DNA from: Apium graveolens
Taxonomy: Eukaryota > Streptophyta > Magnoliopsida > Apiales > Apiaceae
Direction of reading: 5' to 3'
DNA: 64,000 nt
NCBI RefSeq assembly: GCF_009905375.1
Contig: NC_133653.1
Location: forward strand, 57,672,673-57,736,672
Below are positions 10,730 through 20,078 of the stretch, piece after piece. The notes under the pieces were generated by a model. The model did no database searches. It saw nothing but the letters and a program-made list of their open reading frames with translations, and was not told where the DNA came from. A program made the position numbers and the translations under genes. Within the stretch, counting starts at the first letter, position 1; each line of letters opens with the position of its first letter.

Positions 10730-12163
10730 AATCCAATAGACACCAAATGGGTATTCAGAAATAAGATGGATGAAAATGGCATAGTAGTAAGGAACAAAGC
10801 CAGATTGGTTGCTAAAGGCTATTGCCAACAAGAAGGAATAGATTTTGATGAAACTTTTGCTCATGTTGCAAGACTTGAAGCCATCAGAATCTTCTTAGCC
10901 TATGCAGCCCATGCCAATTTCAAGGTCTATCAAATGGATGTCAAAAGTGCCTTTCTGAATGGAGATTTGGAGGAAGAAGTGTATGTTAGTCAACCTCCTG
11001 GCTTTGAAGATCCAAATTTTCCAGAGTATGTCTATTATCTACTGAAAGCACTTTATAGACTGAAGCAAGCACCTAGAGCCTGGTATGACACTTTATCAAA
11101 GTTCCTTTTGGAAAATCACTTTACAAGAGGTACTGTAGATAAAACTTTATTTTTCAGAAATGTTAATGGCTCTAGCATACTTGTTCAAATTTATGTAGAT
11201 GATATTATTTTTGGCTCTATAGATGAGAAACTTTGTAAAAAGTTTGCCAAACTGATGCAGAGTAAGTATGAAATGAGTATGATGGGAGAACTAACTTACT
11301 TTCTTGGTTTACAAGTTAAGCAAGTTAGTGATGGAATATTCATTAGTCAAACTAAATATATTTTTGATCTTTTAAAGAAGTTTGATCTAATGGATTGCAC
11401 ATCTGCAAAAACTCCCATGGCCACTACAACTAAGCTTGAGTTAAACACTACTGAAAAGTCTGTGGATATTTCAAGCTATAGAGGCATGGTTGGCTCACTT
11501 CTGTACTTAACAGCTAGTAGGCCAGATATAATATTTGCTACATGTTTATGTACTAGATTTCAGGCTGATCCTAGAGAATCTCACTTGATAGCTATTAAGA
11601 GAATTTTCAGATATCTCAAGGGAACACCAAAACTTGGCATTTGGTACCCTAGAGATTCTGGTTTTGATCTAACTGGTTATTCAGATGCAGATTATGCAGG
11701 GTGCAGAATTGATAGAAAGAGCACAACAGGAACCTGTCAATTTTTAGGAGACAAGCTTGTGTCCTGGTTCAGTAAAAAGCAAAATTCAGTTTCTACTTCT
11801 ACAGGTGAAGCTGAATATATTGCTGTTGGCAGTTGCTGTGTACAGATTTTATGGATGAAAAATCAATTGCTAGACTATGGTTTGCAAGTTGAAAGGATTC
11901 CTATTTTCTGTGATAACACAAGTGCAATTACCATCACTGAAAATCCAGTGCAACATTCAAGGACAAAGCACATAGACATCAAGTACCATTTCATAAGGGA
12001 ACATGTAATGAATGGTACTGTAGAGTTACATTTTGTTCCAAGTGAGAAGCAACTTGCAAATATCTTTACCAAGCCACTGGATGAATCCACCTTTTCCAGG
12101 TTGGTAAGTGAGTTAGGTATGCTTAATTACTCTTGTTTTTATCTGAGTTATTTTGCAAGTTGA
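10730..12163 (+). CDS. Element B pol fragment: reverse transcriptase and RNase H
   Basis: The frame is open from the A/B junction, so the ATG at 10766 is internal. RT motifs are [26 protein letters not shown] and the catalytic YVDD near 11192. RNase H follows with YSDADYAG and [10 protein letters not shown], and the tail has [11 protein letters not shown]. No stops occur over 477 codons. One oddity is [12 protein letters not shown], where Sirevirus RTs, including element A here, have Pro instead of His. Protease and integrase are absent because the 5' half lies beyond A, outside the window. On its own this fragment cannot transpose. Confidence 0.9.
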   Translation, partial: NPIDTKWVFRNKMDENGIVVRNKARLVAKGYCQQEGIDFDETFAHVARLEAIRIFLAYAAHANFKVYQMDVKSAFLNGDLEEEVYVSQPPGFEDPNFPEYVYYLLKALYRLKQAPRAWYDTLSKFLLENHFTRGTVDKTLFFRNVNGSSILVQIYVDDIIFGSIDEKLCKKFAKLMQSKYEMSMMGELTYFLGLQVKQVSDGIFISQTKYIFDLLKKFDLMDCTSAKTPMATTTKLELNTTEKSVDISSYRGMVGSLLYLTASRPDIIFATCLCTRFQADPRESHLIAIKRIFRYLKGTPKLGIWYPRDSGFDLTGYSDADYAGCRIDRKSTTGTCQFLGDKLVSWFSKKQNSVSTSTGEAEYIAVGSCCVQILWMKNQLLDYGLQVERIPIFCDNTSAITITENPVQHSRTKHIDIKYHFIREHVMNGTVELHFVPSEKQLANIFTKPLDESTFSRLVSELGMLNYSCFYLSYFAS

Positions 12164-12230
12164 AAAGTAGCCAGAAATTTAGCTGATTTTTTAGTAATGG
12201 ATGGAATTTTGGCTAAGTCAAAATTTGCAT

Positions 12231-12530
12231 CTCGACGGATGACCATTATCCATCGAGTTGAGTCATCCGTCGATATACTATGTGCAAATAAAAATCAATT
12301 ACTTTTGTGGAATCTTTTAAAACTCGACGGATAACAGTTTATCCTAATCCGTCGAATTATCTAAATCTTAACCGTTAATTCCCTGAACATTATCCATCGA
12401 GTATACTTACAGTTTGTAAGTATTACACGACGGATAATGGGTGGAATTTTTACAGTTTATTTTTTTTAACGGCTATTTTAGGCAATTTCTATTGGGTAAT
12501 ATACTTTTCTTTATTATTTTCATCCGTTGT
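12231..12530 (+). repeat. Palindromic CTCGACGGAT motifs in the spacer of B
   Basis: About seven copies of a 10-base motif, forward as CTCGACGGAT and inverse as ATCCRTCGAG, at about 12231, 12249, 12265, 12323, 12347, 12391 and 12427, with a degenerate ATCCGTTG near 12522. The first pair forms a hairpin with one mismatch and a short loop. The position, between pol and ORF3, matches the unrelated palindromic array of element A. Confidence 0.85.
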
Positions 12531-12541
12531 TTTTGAGATAG

Positions 12542-12548
12542 TATAAAA
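12542..12548 (+). promoter_or_regulatory. TATA box, putative ORF3 promoter of B
   Basis: TATAAAA in the context GATAGTATAAAAGC, 111 bases before the ORF3 ATG. It is followed by a T- and C-rich leader, a layout typical of plant core promoters. Confidence 0.5.
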
Positions 12549-12658
12549 GCTTATTTCATTCCAATTATTTTCTTTTATCATTCTCAAATTCAACTGCTTT
12601 TATTTTATTCTTTCTCAACCAAATATCCTCTTTCTCTTTAAGCTTTCATTCTCTAACA

Positions 12659-12934
12659 ATGGCACCTGTAGTAAAGATCATGTCTCAGACTGGGTTCATT
12701 TATGAGAAGAACAACTTCACTGCTTTGGTCAATAAGGGTATTCAGCAATCAGAAGATTATCACAAGATGATGGACTTCGTGAAGAACTGCAAGTTAAGTT
12801 ATGCCATACTTGAATCACCCACAATTTACTGTGAAGTTGTTGAAGAGATGTGGACCACTGCAATCTACAACTCTGCTGACAAAACCATCACTCTAACTAT
12901 CAAAGGTAATGAGTGCCATGACAAAACCATGTAA
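12659..12934 (+). pseudogene. Element B ORF3, N-terminal fragment
   Basis: Starts MAPVVKIMSQTGF in good plant initiation context (AACAATGGC) after a CT-rich leader. About 85 native codons follow, then the frame runs into Athila-derived sequence and stops at 12932-12934, so the last few residues are not native. By position it is equivalent to the ORF3 of element A but not visibly similar in sequence. It is the Sirevirus env-like or putative plant transposon protein class. Function is unknown, and this copy lacks most of the protein. Confidence 0.75.
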
Positions 12935-13700
12935 CGAGCGTTAGATTAGCGAATCCCAGACTATAAAAGCCTTAGGTCATTAGGCACAAAGTCCCCTAAG
13001 AACTTAATAACTCGAGTACTAAAGAGTCCACTCGTGATCAATTATACATAACACTTATTTTTTTCCCTTTTTTTCCTTTTTTTCTTTTTTTCTATTTTTT
13101 TTCTTTCACAAATTTCTGAACGAGTGCGTTTCACTCCATCTCGCTCAACCCTAGACTACTCATATAAATATGAGCCGGCTACTAGCCATTTGACACCTAG
13201 CCACACAACTAGTAATGAAATCCAATTTTCTCCAATTTTTAAATATCCATGCTAATTTATTATTAAGAGAATATCCAAAATTTTAAATATAAACAAGCGA
13301 TTAAACCTCGACAAACAAATAAACCATGACCATGATCTAGCACTCTGGCAACCTATAAGACTTAGTGAAATAAAATTTTCTCTAGCATGCAAATCAATTC
13401 GATAAGACTTAACATCACTAAATACGACATCACTATACTAGCATCAATATCACAAATTAATCGGAAAAATCATCTAAGGGATCATGTTATTATGCACATG
13501 CATGAAACTATATGAACAAACTATCATAAAAAACTACCAAAAATAAAAAAACTACTACATGGAAAAAAATATACAAAATATATGCACTACACTATCATGA
13601 ATATGTAACTATATATGACTTACACAAAACATATTCCTTCAACTACTACCCCCAAACTTAAAATATTCACTGTCCTCAGTGAAGGTAATAGTAAGGAATC
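12935..13700 (-). other. Element C 3' untranslated region with internal polypurine tract
   Basis: Closely similar to the part of element D running from its first polypurine-like site (43551) to about 42857. On the - strand the tract TAAGTTTGGGGGTA spans 13647-13660. A pyrimidine-rich run lies at about 13050-13110 on the + strand. No coding content was seen. Confidence 0.75.
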
Positions 13701-13708
13701 ATGCATAC

Positions 13709-14927
13709 CTACTCTGAATCAGAATCATCACCCTCAACGGGTGAAGTGCCAGGCATGTCTGGAGGCGGATACATGGAGCCCTCACAAAATACTGGCCACT
13801 GGATATCAACACTGGTGGCTCTAAATGCAGTCCCAAGTGCCTGGGTGAGATCATGTGCAAACCGACTATGGATGTCGTGCACCGCATCCATTCTCCTCGC
13901 TAGATGCCTATACCGCGTTAAACTCAAACCAGCTCCGACCTCTGCTCCTGCTGCTGCTATGATGACCCAGCCTCCTCTCCTAACTGAGCTCTCCAAGCTG
14001 CTCGACGGGCCTGCGAAGAACCTCCTGCAAAAGTCTAATCTGCTGGTACACCACCTGGCAGGTGATCATATGAATAACCAATCCCCTTAGGATCGGGCTT
14101 CCCTCCATACCACTCCTGCATACTCAACAGTATAGAACTATCAATATGAGGACTGAGAAGCTGAAGCTGCTCATGTGCGGGCCAATGAACACCAACTGCC
14201 ACGCACAGCTTCGTCACAACGGACGCATAGGGTATAGCACCTGTGGTACCTCCTCTCAAGAATCTCAAAATCCCTGATAAATCACCATCCCCAAATCAAT
14301 GTAATCGCCCTGAAGAATTCCCCACAGCAGACGAGCACGCTACACAGTAATTTCATGTACATGAGAAGATGGCATGATGTTAGCATAAATAAACGAGTTC
14401 CAAGCCCGTGCAAACCTGTTCATGCATGACGCAAGGAACGTGGAGTAATCAGTAGTGCCCCTCTTGAACTTCCATTGAGTCTTAGGCATATACAGAGTTG
14501 CAACGTTCATATCCAAGTTAAATTGCTTGGGAGTCTTATCATTCCAAGTGTCCTGACCAGGCTTTCTCGCGGGCTGCTCAATCACCCTCCTAATGGCATC
14601 AACACTATACTCTACAGTCATCCCCCTAACCACCGTGAAGCCATTCTTCTCCGACTTAGCGTTAGCATAGAACTCCCGCACAACACTCATGGGCACAGTA
14701 GCGGGAGTCTCACAAAAAGGAACCCAGCCCATCTCAAGAATCATCTCCAAAAGCTTACCATTCTTCGCTGATGGCAGAAAAGCTCGCTCCTTAGCAATAG
14801 GCTTCAAGAGAAGCCTCGTGTACTCCCCTTCAGCCTCAGATATTGAAAACCTTGGCCTCACACCACCCGCAGATGAAGAATCAGTGGTGCTGCTGCCTAC
14901 TTGCGTTCTTTGTCTCTTCGGTGCCAT
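13709..14927 (-). pseudogene. Element C ORF3 (Athila env-like), broken
   Basis: Starts at 14927 with MAPKRQRTQVG, a Lys/Arg-rich N-terminus that could act as a nuclear-localisation signal. The first 195 codons end at a TAG near 14340. Coding similarity to itself continues in frame to about 14035 and, after a frameshift, to 13709, ending in an acidic GDDSDSE tail. Restoring none of this, the original protein was roughly 400 residues. The tail matches the remnant in element D (ITRRMEAMHDIH-like segment near 43740). No membrane span is evident in the N-terminal part. The stop is a likely CAG to TAG change, consistent with deamination of methylated cytosine. Confidence 0.7.
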
Positions 14928-15023
14928 TGGAATTGAATAAGAGAGAATAAAAACTAAGTGTTTAAGAGATATTTGTGTTTCAGAATTTGTAAAATGGTGG
15001 AGAAGTTTGGGTATAAGTGTGTG

Positions 15024-15031
15024 TATTTATA
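15024..15031 (-). promoter_or_regulatory. TATA box, putative ORF3 promoter of C
   Basis: On the - strand CCTATAAATACAC is about 97 bases before the ORF3 ATG. It is followed by a short A- and C-rich leader with CTCTCTT, and preceded by a long C- and T-rich region and the GC-rich module. Confidence 0.5.
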
Positions 15032-15215
15032 GGTGGAGAGATAAGAATTAGATATGGAATAGATATGGGAATTGATTATGGGAATTGTGAGAATAATGGG
15101 TTTGATTTGGAGAGGGAAATTTGGGATGTGGAAGAGAAAATTCGGTTTGGAATTGATTTTGTGGGAAAAATCCCATTTTTTACTCTTCAAACTGTTGTTT
15201 TTTTAGGTCGGGACC

Positions 15216-15357
15216 CTGACGTGGCCGCGCGCTCACCTTCTGGAAAACCGGCGCGGGCGCGCGCTAGATCGGCGCGGGCGCACTTACCTTCTAGAAAAAC
15301 AACGCGGTTGCGCGCTAGATCAGCGCGAGCGCGCTAGATCAGCGCGGGCGCGCTTGG
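15216..15357 (-). repeat. GC-rich repeat module upstream of ORF3 in C
   Basis: Four or five degenerate copies of a unit containing GCGCGGGCGCGC with GCTAGATC spacers. It stands out sharply from AT-rich surroundings. Similar GC modules occur in the LTRs of C (33305-33405), D (42025-42105 and 51990-52110) and D'. A shared regulatory role with the LTR is an inference. Confidence 0.75.
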
Positions 15358-15359
15358 CT

Positions 15360-15686
15360 ACTGAAGTTGGCCCTAATTTTTTTTCTGTTTCTGATTTTTT
15401 TTGTATTTTTCTCCTTTCTTCTTGCTTTCTCTACCTACTAATGTACAACAAACTTGGGTTGCCTCCCAAGAAGCGCTTCTTTTACGTCGCTAGCTCGACA
15501 TACAACCTTAAGCTCAAATGGACAATAGAACGACACTAACCACCTCACAGTTTGCCGTGTAACCATAGTAATGCTTCAATCTCTGACCATTTACCTTGAA
15601 TGCTTGGCCTGAATCACTTTCAAAAATTTCCACCGCTCCTTGCGAAAACACAATTTTGATTATGAAGGGCCCTAACCACCTTGACT
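15360..15686 (-). other. Element C spacer after integrase
   Basis: Non-coding between the GC-rich module and the integrase C-terminus. A weak open stretch on the + strand (15354-15539) has no recognisable product and I do not call it. Confidence 0.5.
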
Positions 15687-16578
15687 TCAGCTTTCTAGGA
15701 AAAAATGGAGACGGGAGTTAAACAAAAGAACTTGTTGCCCCGGCACAAATGAATTGAGCACTAGACCCATATGATGCCACCTCTTGACTTTCTCCTTGTA
15801 CATTTTGTTGTTCTCATAAGCTTGAAGTCGAAACTCGTCGAGTTCATTCAATTGAAGCATCCTCTTCTTTCCAGCCGTATCCAAGTCAAGATTTAATTTC
15901 TTCAAAGCCCAATACGCCTTATGCTCGAGTTTCACTGTTAAATGACACCCCTTAACATAAACCAACTGAAATGGCGACATTCCCAATGGAGTCTTGTATG
16001 ATGTTCTATACGCCTAAATAGATTCATCAAGCTTTAAAGACCAATCTTTCCTCGATGGACATGCAACTTTCTCTAAAATGCGCTTGATCTCTTTTTTAGA
16101 CACCTCAGCTTGACCATTTATCTGAGAATGATACGCCGTAGCAATGCGATGATTCACATTATACCTTCGCATCATAGCAGTGAACTTGTGATTGCAAAAA
16201 TGCGACCCCTCATCACTGATTATGACTCTTGAAGTTCCAAACCTTGTGAATATCTGCTTGTGAAGAAAATTAAGCACCACTTTTGTATCGTTCGTTGGCA
16301 ACGCCTTAAATTCAACCCATTTTGACACATAATCAACCGCCGACAAGATGTACTGATTATTACAAGATGAGAAAAATGGCCCCATGAAGTCAATTCCCCA
16401 AATATCGAAGACCTTAACCTCGAGAAGCACATTAAGAGGCATCTCATCGCTCTTAGACATATTACCCACACGTTGACATCGATCACATTTCAAAACGAAC
16501 TGATGAGCATCTTTAAACAAGGTTGGCCAAAAGAAACCTGCTTGAAGAATACGAGCTACTGTCTTTTCTCCACCATAA
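15687..16578 (-). pseudogene. Element C integrase, broken
   Basis: Reads right to left. The end of the zinc domain (CDRCQRVGN) is followed by the catalytic core with WGIDFMGPF, ISDEGSHF and a Glu in NGQAEVSKKEI, so all three DDE acids are present. A TAG near 16014-16016 replaces an expected Trp before AYRTSYKTPLGMSPF, and a second frame (15687-15986) carries the C-terminal part with GQQVLLFNSRL. The Trp to TAG change fits cytosine deamination on the opposite strand. The N-terminal side is interrupted by the CACTA element G at 16582, and the rest of pol resumes at 19473. Confidence 0.85.
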
Positions 16579-16581
16579 TAT
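16579..16581. repeat. Target-site duplication of G, left copy (TAT)
   Basis: TAT directly before the CACTA terminus, matched by TAT at 19470-19472. Removing G plus one TAT restores the CCTCCATAAGCC pol sequence seen uninterrupted in element E near 34100. Confidence 0.85.
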
Positions 16582-16772
16582 CACTACACCATAAATGGCC
16601 TACAACAACACCAAAAAAATGTTACAACAGGCCCAAAAAAGTGTTACCACAGCCAGAAAAAGGCCTAAGGTAACATAAAAATTAAGTTGCTTTTTTTCGA
16701 GTTACCTTTGGCCCCTAAGGTAACATTACTTTTGCCCTGGTGTAACATTCACATTTGTGTTACAATAGCTGT

Positions 16773-16963
16773 CAAAGGTAACATCAATCTATGTCTATAG
16801 TATCACAATATGTATGTTACCTTTGGACTTAGAATTTTCAAAAAAAATGGGGCCTACTAGTGGGGCCCACATGTGGGCCCCATTTTTGGGCCCCATTTAT
16901 TTGCAAAGGTAACATACATAATGTGATACTATAGACATACTTTAATGTTACCTTTGACGCATA
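16773..16963. repeat. Long foldback with a perfect GC palindrome in G
   Basis: A segment of about 50 bases (16773-16826) is repeated in inverted orientation at about 16909-16963 with few mismatches. The shared core TATGTCTATAGTATCACA is followed by GTATGTTACCTTTG. Between the arms lies a perfect 22-base palindrome (16861-16882) centred on CCCACATGTGGG. The whole can form a long hairpin. Confidence 0.85.
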
Positions 16964-17040
16964 TTGTTACAGTAATGTTTTGTATTATACCAATTTCTTT
17001 GTAATATTTTTAGTACCTAATGTAACATATTTTTCAAAAA

Positions 17041-17841
17041 AAATTGACATGAATGGTTTGTAAATTCAACATGCCATAAACCTGTTTTTCATACAAGTCA
17101 ACAAATAAACAATTCGAACCACAAAACTTCAAATCGGTTTTCACAAACCCCCACCAAATACTACTTCAGTTTTCACACATTTCATCGTCAACTCCACATA
17201 ATCCAAAAAATAGGTACATAGTCTATAGTCTAGAGTACGATAAATAAACATCTGAAATCTAGTATGAAAACATTTGGAGTACGCAAAAGAAGATGGGTAA
17301 AAAATAGTGATGCCACTATGATATTAAGTGCAACCCCTCCTACTTTCAATTGCATTAAACAATCTATGCTTCTCCATTGAATCTTTAATATACGTTTCCA
17401 AAAGTAAGCTGTACATTTCTACAAATATGGCAAGTCAGTCATATTAAATATCAGATAGCTCTGTGAATTTACCTCTCTGTGAATTTAGAAACCAAGTCAA
17501 GAAGTAATGTTATATCATCATTTAAATAAAGAGGATAGGAAATATCAAAGACATAAAGTATCTGATGTATTATATGAGATGGGACGCACCTGGTGCTTCC
17601 CTTACAGTCGTAGGACATTTTCACCTGCCCTTTTCAGCTCCATCAAGGATACTTGAAGTGAACATTGTCTCACATTACTCTGATGACAAGAGTTAAAAAT
17701 CAGGAATTATACACAATAAACAACTCTAAAGTTTTTTAGAAACTGCTACCATGTTTTTCTGCCAATTCTTTAACTTATCATTTTTGTATAAAATTAAAAT
17801 ATAAAAAGCCCATTCACTAGGGAAGTGCAACGTGCTTTCTT
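17041..17841 (-). other. Unidentified captured segment in G
   Basis: Short open stretches on the - strand (for example around 17335-17430 after a TTTGTAG acceptor-like site, and 17600-17690 with LMELKRAGEN) could be further exons of captured genes. I do not recognise them, and frames are short and broken. Confidence 0.3.
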
Positions 17842-17910
17842 GCTTTCTTCTCCGTAATCGCCAAGAGCAGTACAAGCTCTTTGTAATCTTTTCACTAGTG
17901 ATATCAGAAT
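17842..17910 (-). pseudogene. Captured dynamin-related protein 1 (DRP1)-like exon fragment in G
   Basis: Twenty-three codons on the - strand include LISLV, LQRACTALGD and GEES. This closely resembles the N-terminus of plant DRP1 GTPases, which work in clathrin-coated vesicle and cell-plate membrane fission. Just upstream on this strand is GTTTTAG, like a splice acceptor, and farther upstream AT-rich intron-like sequence and a CT-rich leader (about 18690-18770). After GEES the similarity ends, before the GTPase P-loop. I infer capture of the 5' end of a host gene at DNA level, since intron-like sequence is retained. The identification is from memory of the family and needs a search. The fragment cannot encode a working GTPase. 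Confidence 0.6.
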
Positions 17911-17919
17911 CTAAAACAA

Positions 17920-18900
17920 AAGTACTAGTAAGATATCAAACCCATTAACAACCTTTTTGACATATATTTCCCAGTTCGCACACCTTAAAACCAGCATTTA
18001 CAACTACAACAATATAATTTGAAAAAAAGTTTAACAGCCTTTAAGGAAAGCTAAGATTAACATTTTGAACATAATAACCAGAAGCTAAAACTTAATTTGA
18101 AAACCCCTAAATGTTAACCATTCTCAACCTTCAGTTTATAATTTTATCTTATTTTAATAAAAAAAATTCTAAACAATTAACAAAATTTCCGTACATCGAA
18201 ATTTCCAAAGGGTCTTAAATCCCACCAAAACTCATGTCAAAAATCAACAAAAAAAAATAAAATCCCAATTTCACAAAATAAACCCTAAAACCCAATAAAC
18301 AAAAATTATGAACATATAAACACACATATAAATAGTGCGTACCTCGCTTTGAGAGATAATGCTGCGATACTCTCTTAGAACAGAAGGGGTACACGGATCA
18401 TAATATCTGAGTTTCCCAACCATATACACGAATCAAAGAGAGAAAGTACCTTTTCGCAAAAGCAAAATATGAGATATTCAATTAGATACCATAGCAAACC
18501 AAATTAGCCCTAAAACAAACAGATAAACGAATTAAAAAAATAACATAAAAAATCCAAAAAATAAAAACCCCTAATTTAAACATAAAATTCCTAGTTTTGA
18601 TTGAACAAGGAATTGATTTAGCAATCCCCTTTCCATCGATACGTGAAAGCTTAGTTCTTAATTGAATGAAATCGACTCTAATTTATTTGTAAAGTAGGAT
18701 GGAGAGAGAGATGATTGAGGGAGAGAGAGAAAGAGGATTGAGAGACAGAGAAAGGGTAGGTAGAAAAATAAGAATTGTTCAGGGTGAAAGAATAATGGAC
18801 TTGCTCTAAAAAATTTGTATTACCCGCTAATGCAAAAAGAAGCCCGCTTCTCCAAAATTTCGGCCCGCTTAAACATTTTAGAAACTATAGCTGGTCTACT
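17920..18900 (-). other. Intron-like and leader-like interior of G
   Basis: AT-rich sequence, then on the - strand a CT-rich stretch at 18690-18770 of the kind found in plant 5' leaders. No ORF was recognised. It probably belongs to the same captured host segment as the DRP1-like exon. The part from 18900 to 19250 is plain AT-rich filler. Confidence 0.4.
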
Positions 18901-19469
18901 TTGTCTTTCAACTATTTATTAATAAATTAGTTTAAAAAAATTGTATCCAAATTTATAAAAAAGAATTACTTAAAAATAATATCACATACTTGGTACAATT
19001 TTTAATTTTAAACAATTATTTTTTTTATTTTTCTAAAGTAATTAATTTGAGCATCATATAATAAGGTTATTAAAATTACTTTTTTTGGTTTTAAATATAA
19101 ATTTCTTTATATGTTAAAAATTTATAATTAGTTTAATTTAGTATTAAAAATAAATAATTATTCTATTATTTGATCAAAATTATATTTTTAAATAAGCATT
19201 TGATGATATAATCAAAACTACTTAATTTTAAAGTCAAATTTATTTATTTATTATAAAATGTTACTATTTTATCCATTAATACACTATTGTAACATAAGTT
19301 TTCAGGTGTTACCGTATGCAACACTCTATAACTACAGTAACATGTTGTCAGAGCTATGGTAACGTTAAAAGTATTACGTTGCGATAGGGTAAGATGAACA
19401 TAGCTAATGTAACATAGTTTAGTAACACTTATTATCAAACCATTGCGATAGGCCATCTATGGCGTAGTG

Positions 19470-19472
19470 TAT
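19470..19472. repeat. Target-site duplication of G, right copy (TAT)
   Basis: Pairs with 16579-16581. Confidence 0.85.
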
Positions 19473-20078
19473 CCTCCATAAGCCGTTGAGTGGAAATATC
19501 GCAAGATCCCCCCCTCGTTTCGCTGTAAGGAATACATCTCCTGATGATTTGGTCAGCTCCTTGTCAAAAAAGAAACGGCTCATCCCACATATACCACTTC
19601 ACTTCAAGTAGAAACTTCTTCATTTGAGCATATGATAAGTCGGAAGGCATGATATTACTCACAAGGTAGTTCACAATGTCTGCAAACCACGATTATTTTT
19701 CTTGCACTCCAAACAGATGCTCATCGGGAAAAGACTCATTTATCAATATCTTATCCAATGAAGTCGCATTAGGGTTCTCTAAACGCGAGAGATGATCAGC
19801 GACTTGATTTTCAGTCCCCTTTCTGTCCTTGATCTCTAGTTCAAATTCTTGAAGCAAAAGAACCTATCTAATCAATCTAGGCTTCGAGTCGTTCTTTGAG
19901 ATGAGATAATGAATTGCAGCGTGATCAGTGAAAACTATCACTTTAGTCCCAAGTAGATAGGATCAAAATTTCTCAAAACCATAAACAATAGCCAAAAGTT
20001 TTTTCTCTGTAGTAGTATAATTCTGTTGAGTACCATTTAGGGTCTTGCTAGCGTTGTAGACCACATGAAATATGTTGT
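19473..20078 (-). pseudogene. Element C RNase H / pol connection fragment
   Basis: Closely similar to 34094-34700 of element E. On the - strand it contains Ty3-type RNase H sequence with TDHAAIHYL and [13 protein letters not shown], then the [13 protein letters not shown] tether. Premature stops interrupt the frame. It is bounded by G on the left and by the LTR of element H on the right. The RT part of the same gene resumes at 28390. Confidence 0.75.

Larger units (their letters stand above)
10729..12934 (+). mobile_element. Element B: truncated Sirevirus-type Ty1/copia element
   Basis: The visible part begins in the middle of RT, where A inserted, and runs through RNase H, a pol-ORF3 spacer and the first 85 or so codons of ORF3. 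At about 12915-12935 it breaks into Athila-type sequence (element C). It has no LTR in the window. It is a different family from A: its spacer motif and ORF3 N-terminus do not match. Fragment F (54105-56310) shares its repeated motif and probably belongs to the same family. Confidence 0.88.
16582..19469. mobile_element. Element G: non-autonomous CACTA (En/Spm-type) transposon, 2,888 bp
   Basis: Terminal inverted repeats are CACTACACCATAAATGGCC on the left and the inverse of CACTACGCCATAGATGGCC on the right, flanked by a 3-bp TAT duplication, as expected for CACTA elements. Both subterminal regions (16660-17000 and 19255-19450) are dense in short GGTAAC/GTTACC repeats, the type of site a CACTA transposase binds. 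No transposase ORF is present, so it depends on another element. The interior looks like captured host DNA: a CT-rich leader, intron-like AT-rich stretches and a DRP1-like exon on the - strand. It sits in the RNase H-integrase region of element C, so it is younger than C. Confidence 0.88.

Noticed and set aside
14475..14940. + strand ORFs opposite the ORF3 of C
   Set aside because: They are antisense shadows of a recognisable - strand coding region with its own start and promoter-like upstream region.
16582..19469. PIF/Harbinger or Helitron for G
   Set aside because: Ends begin CACTA with 3-bp TAT duplication and subterminal short repeats. Harbinger prefers TAA/TTA targets, and Helitrons have no inverted repeats or duplications.
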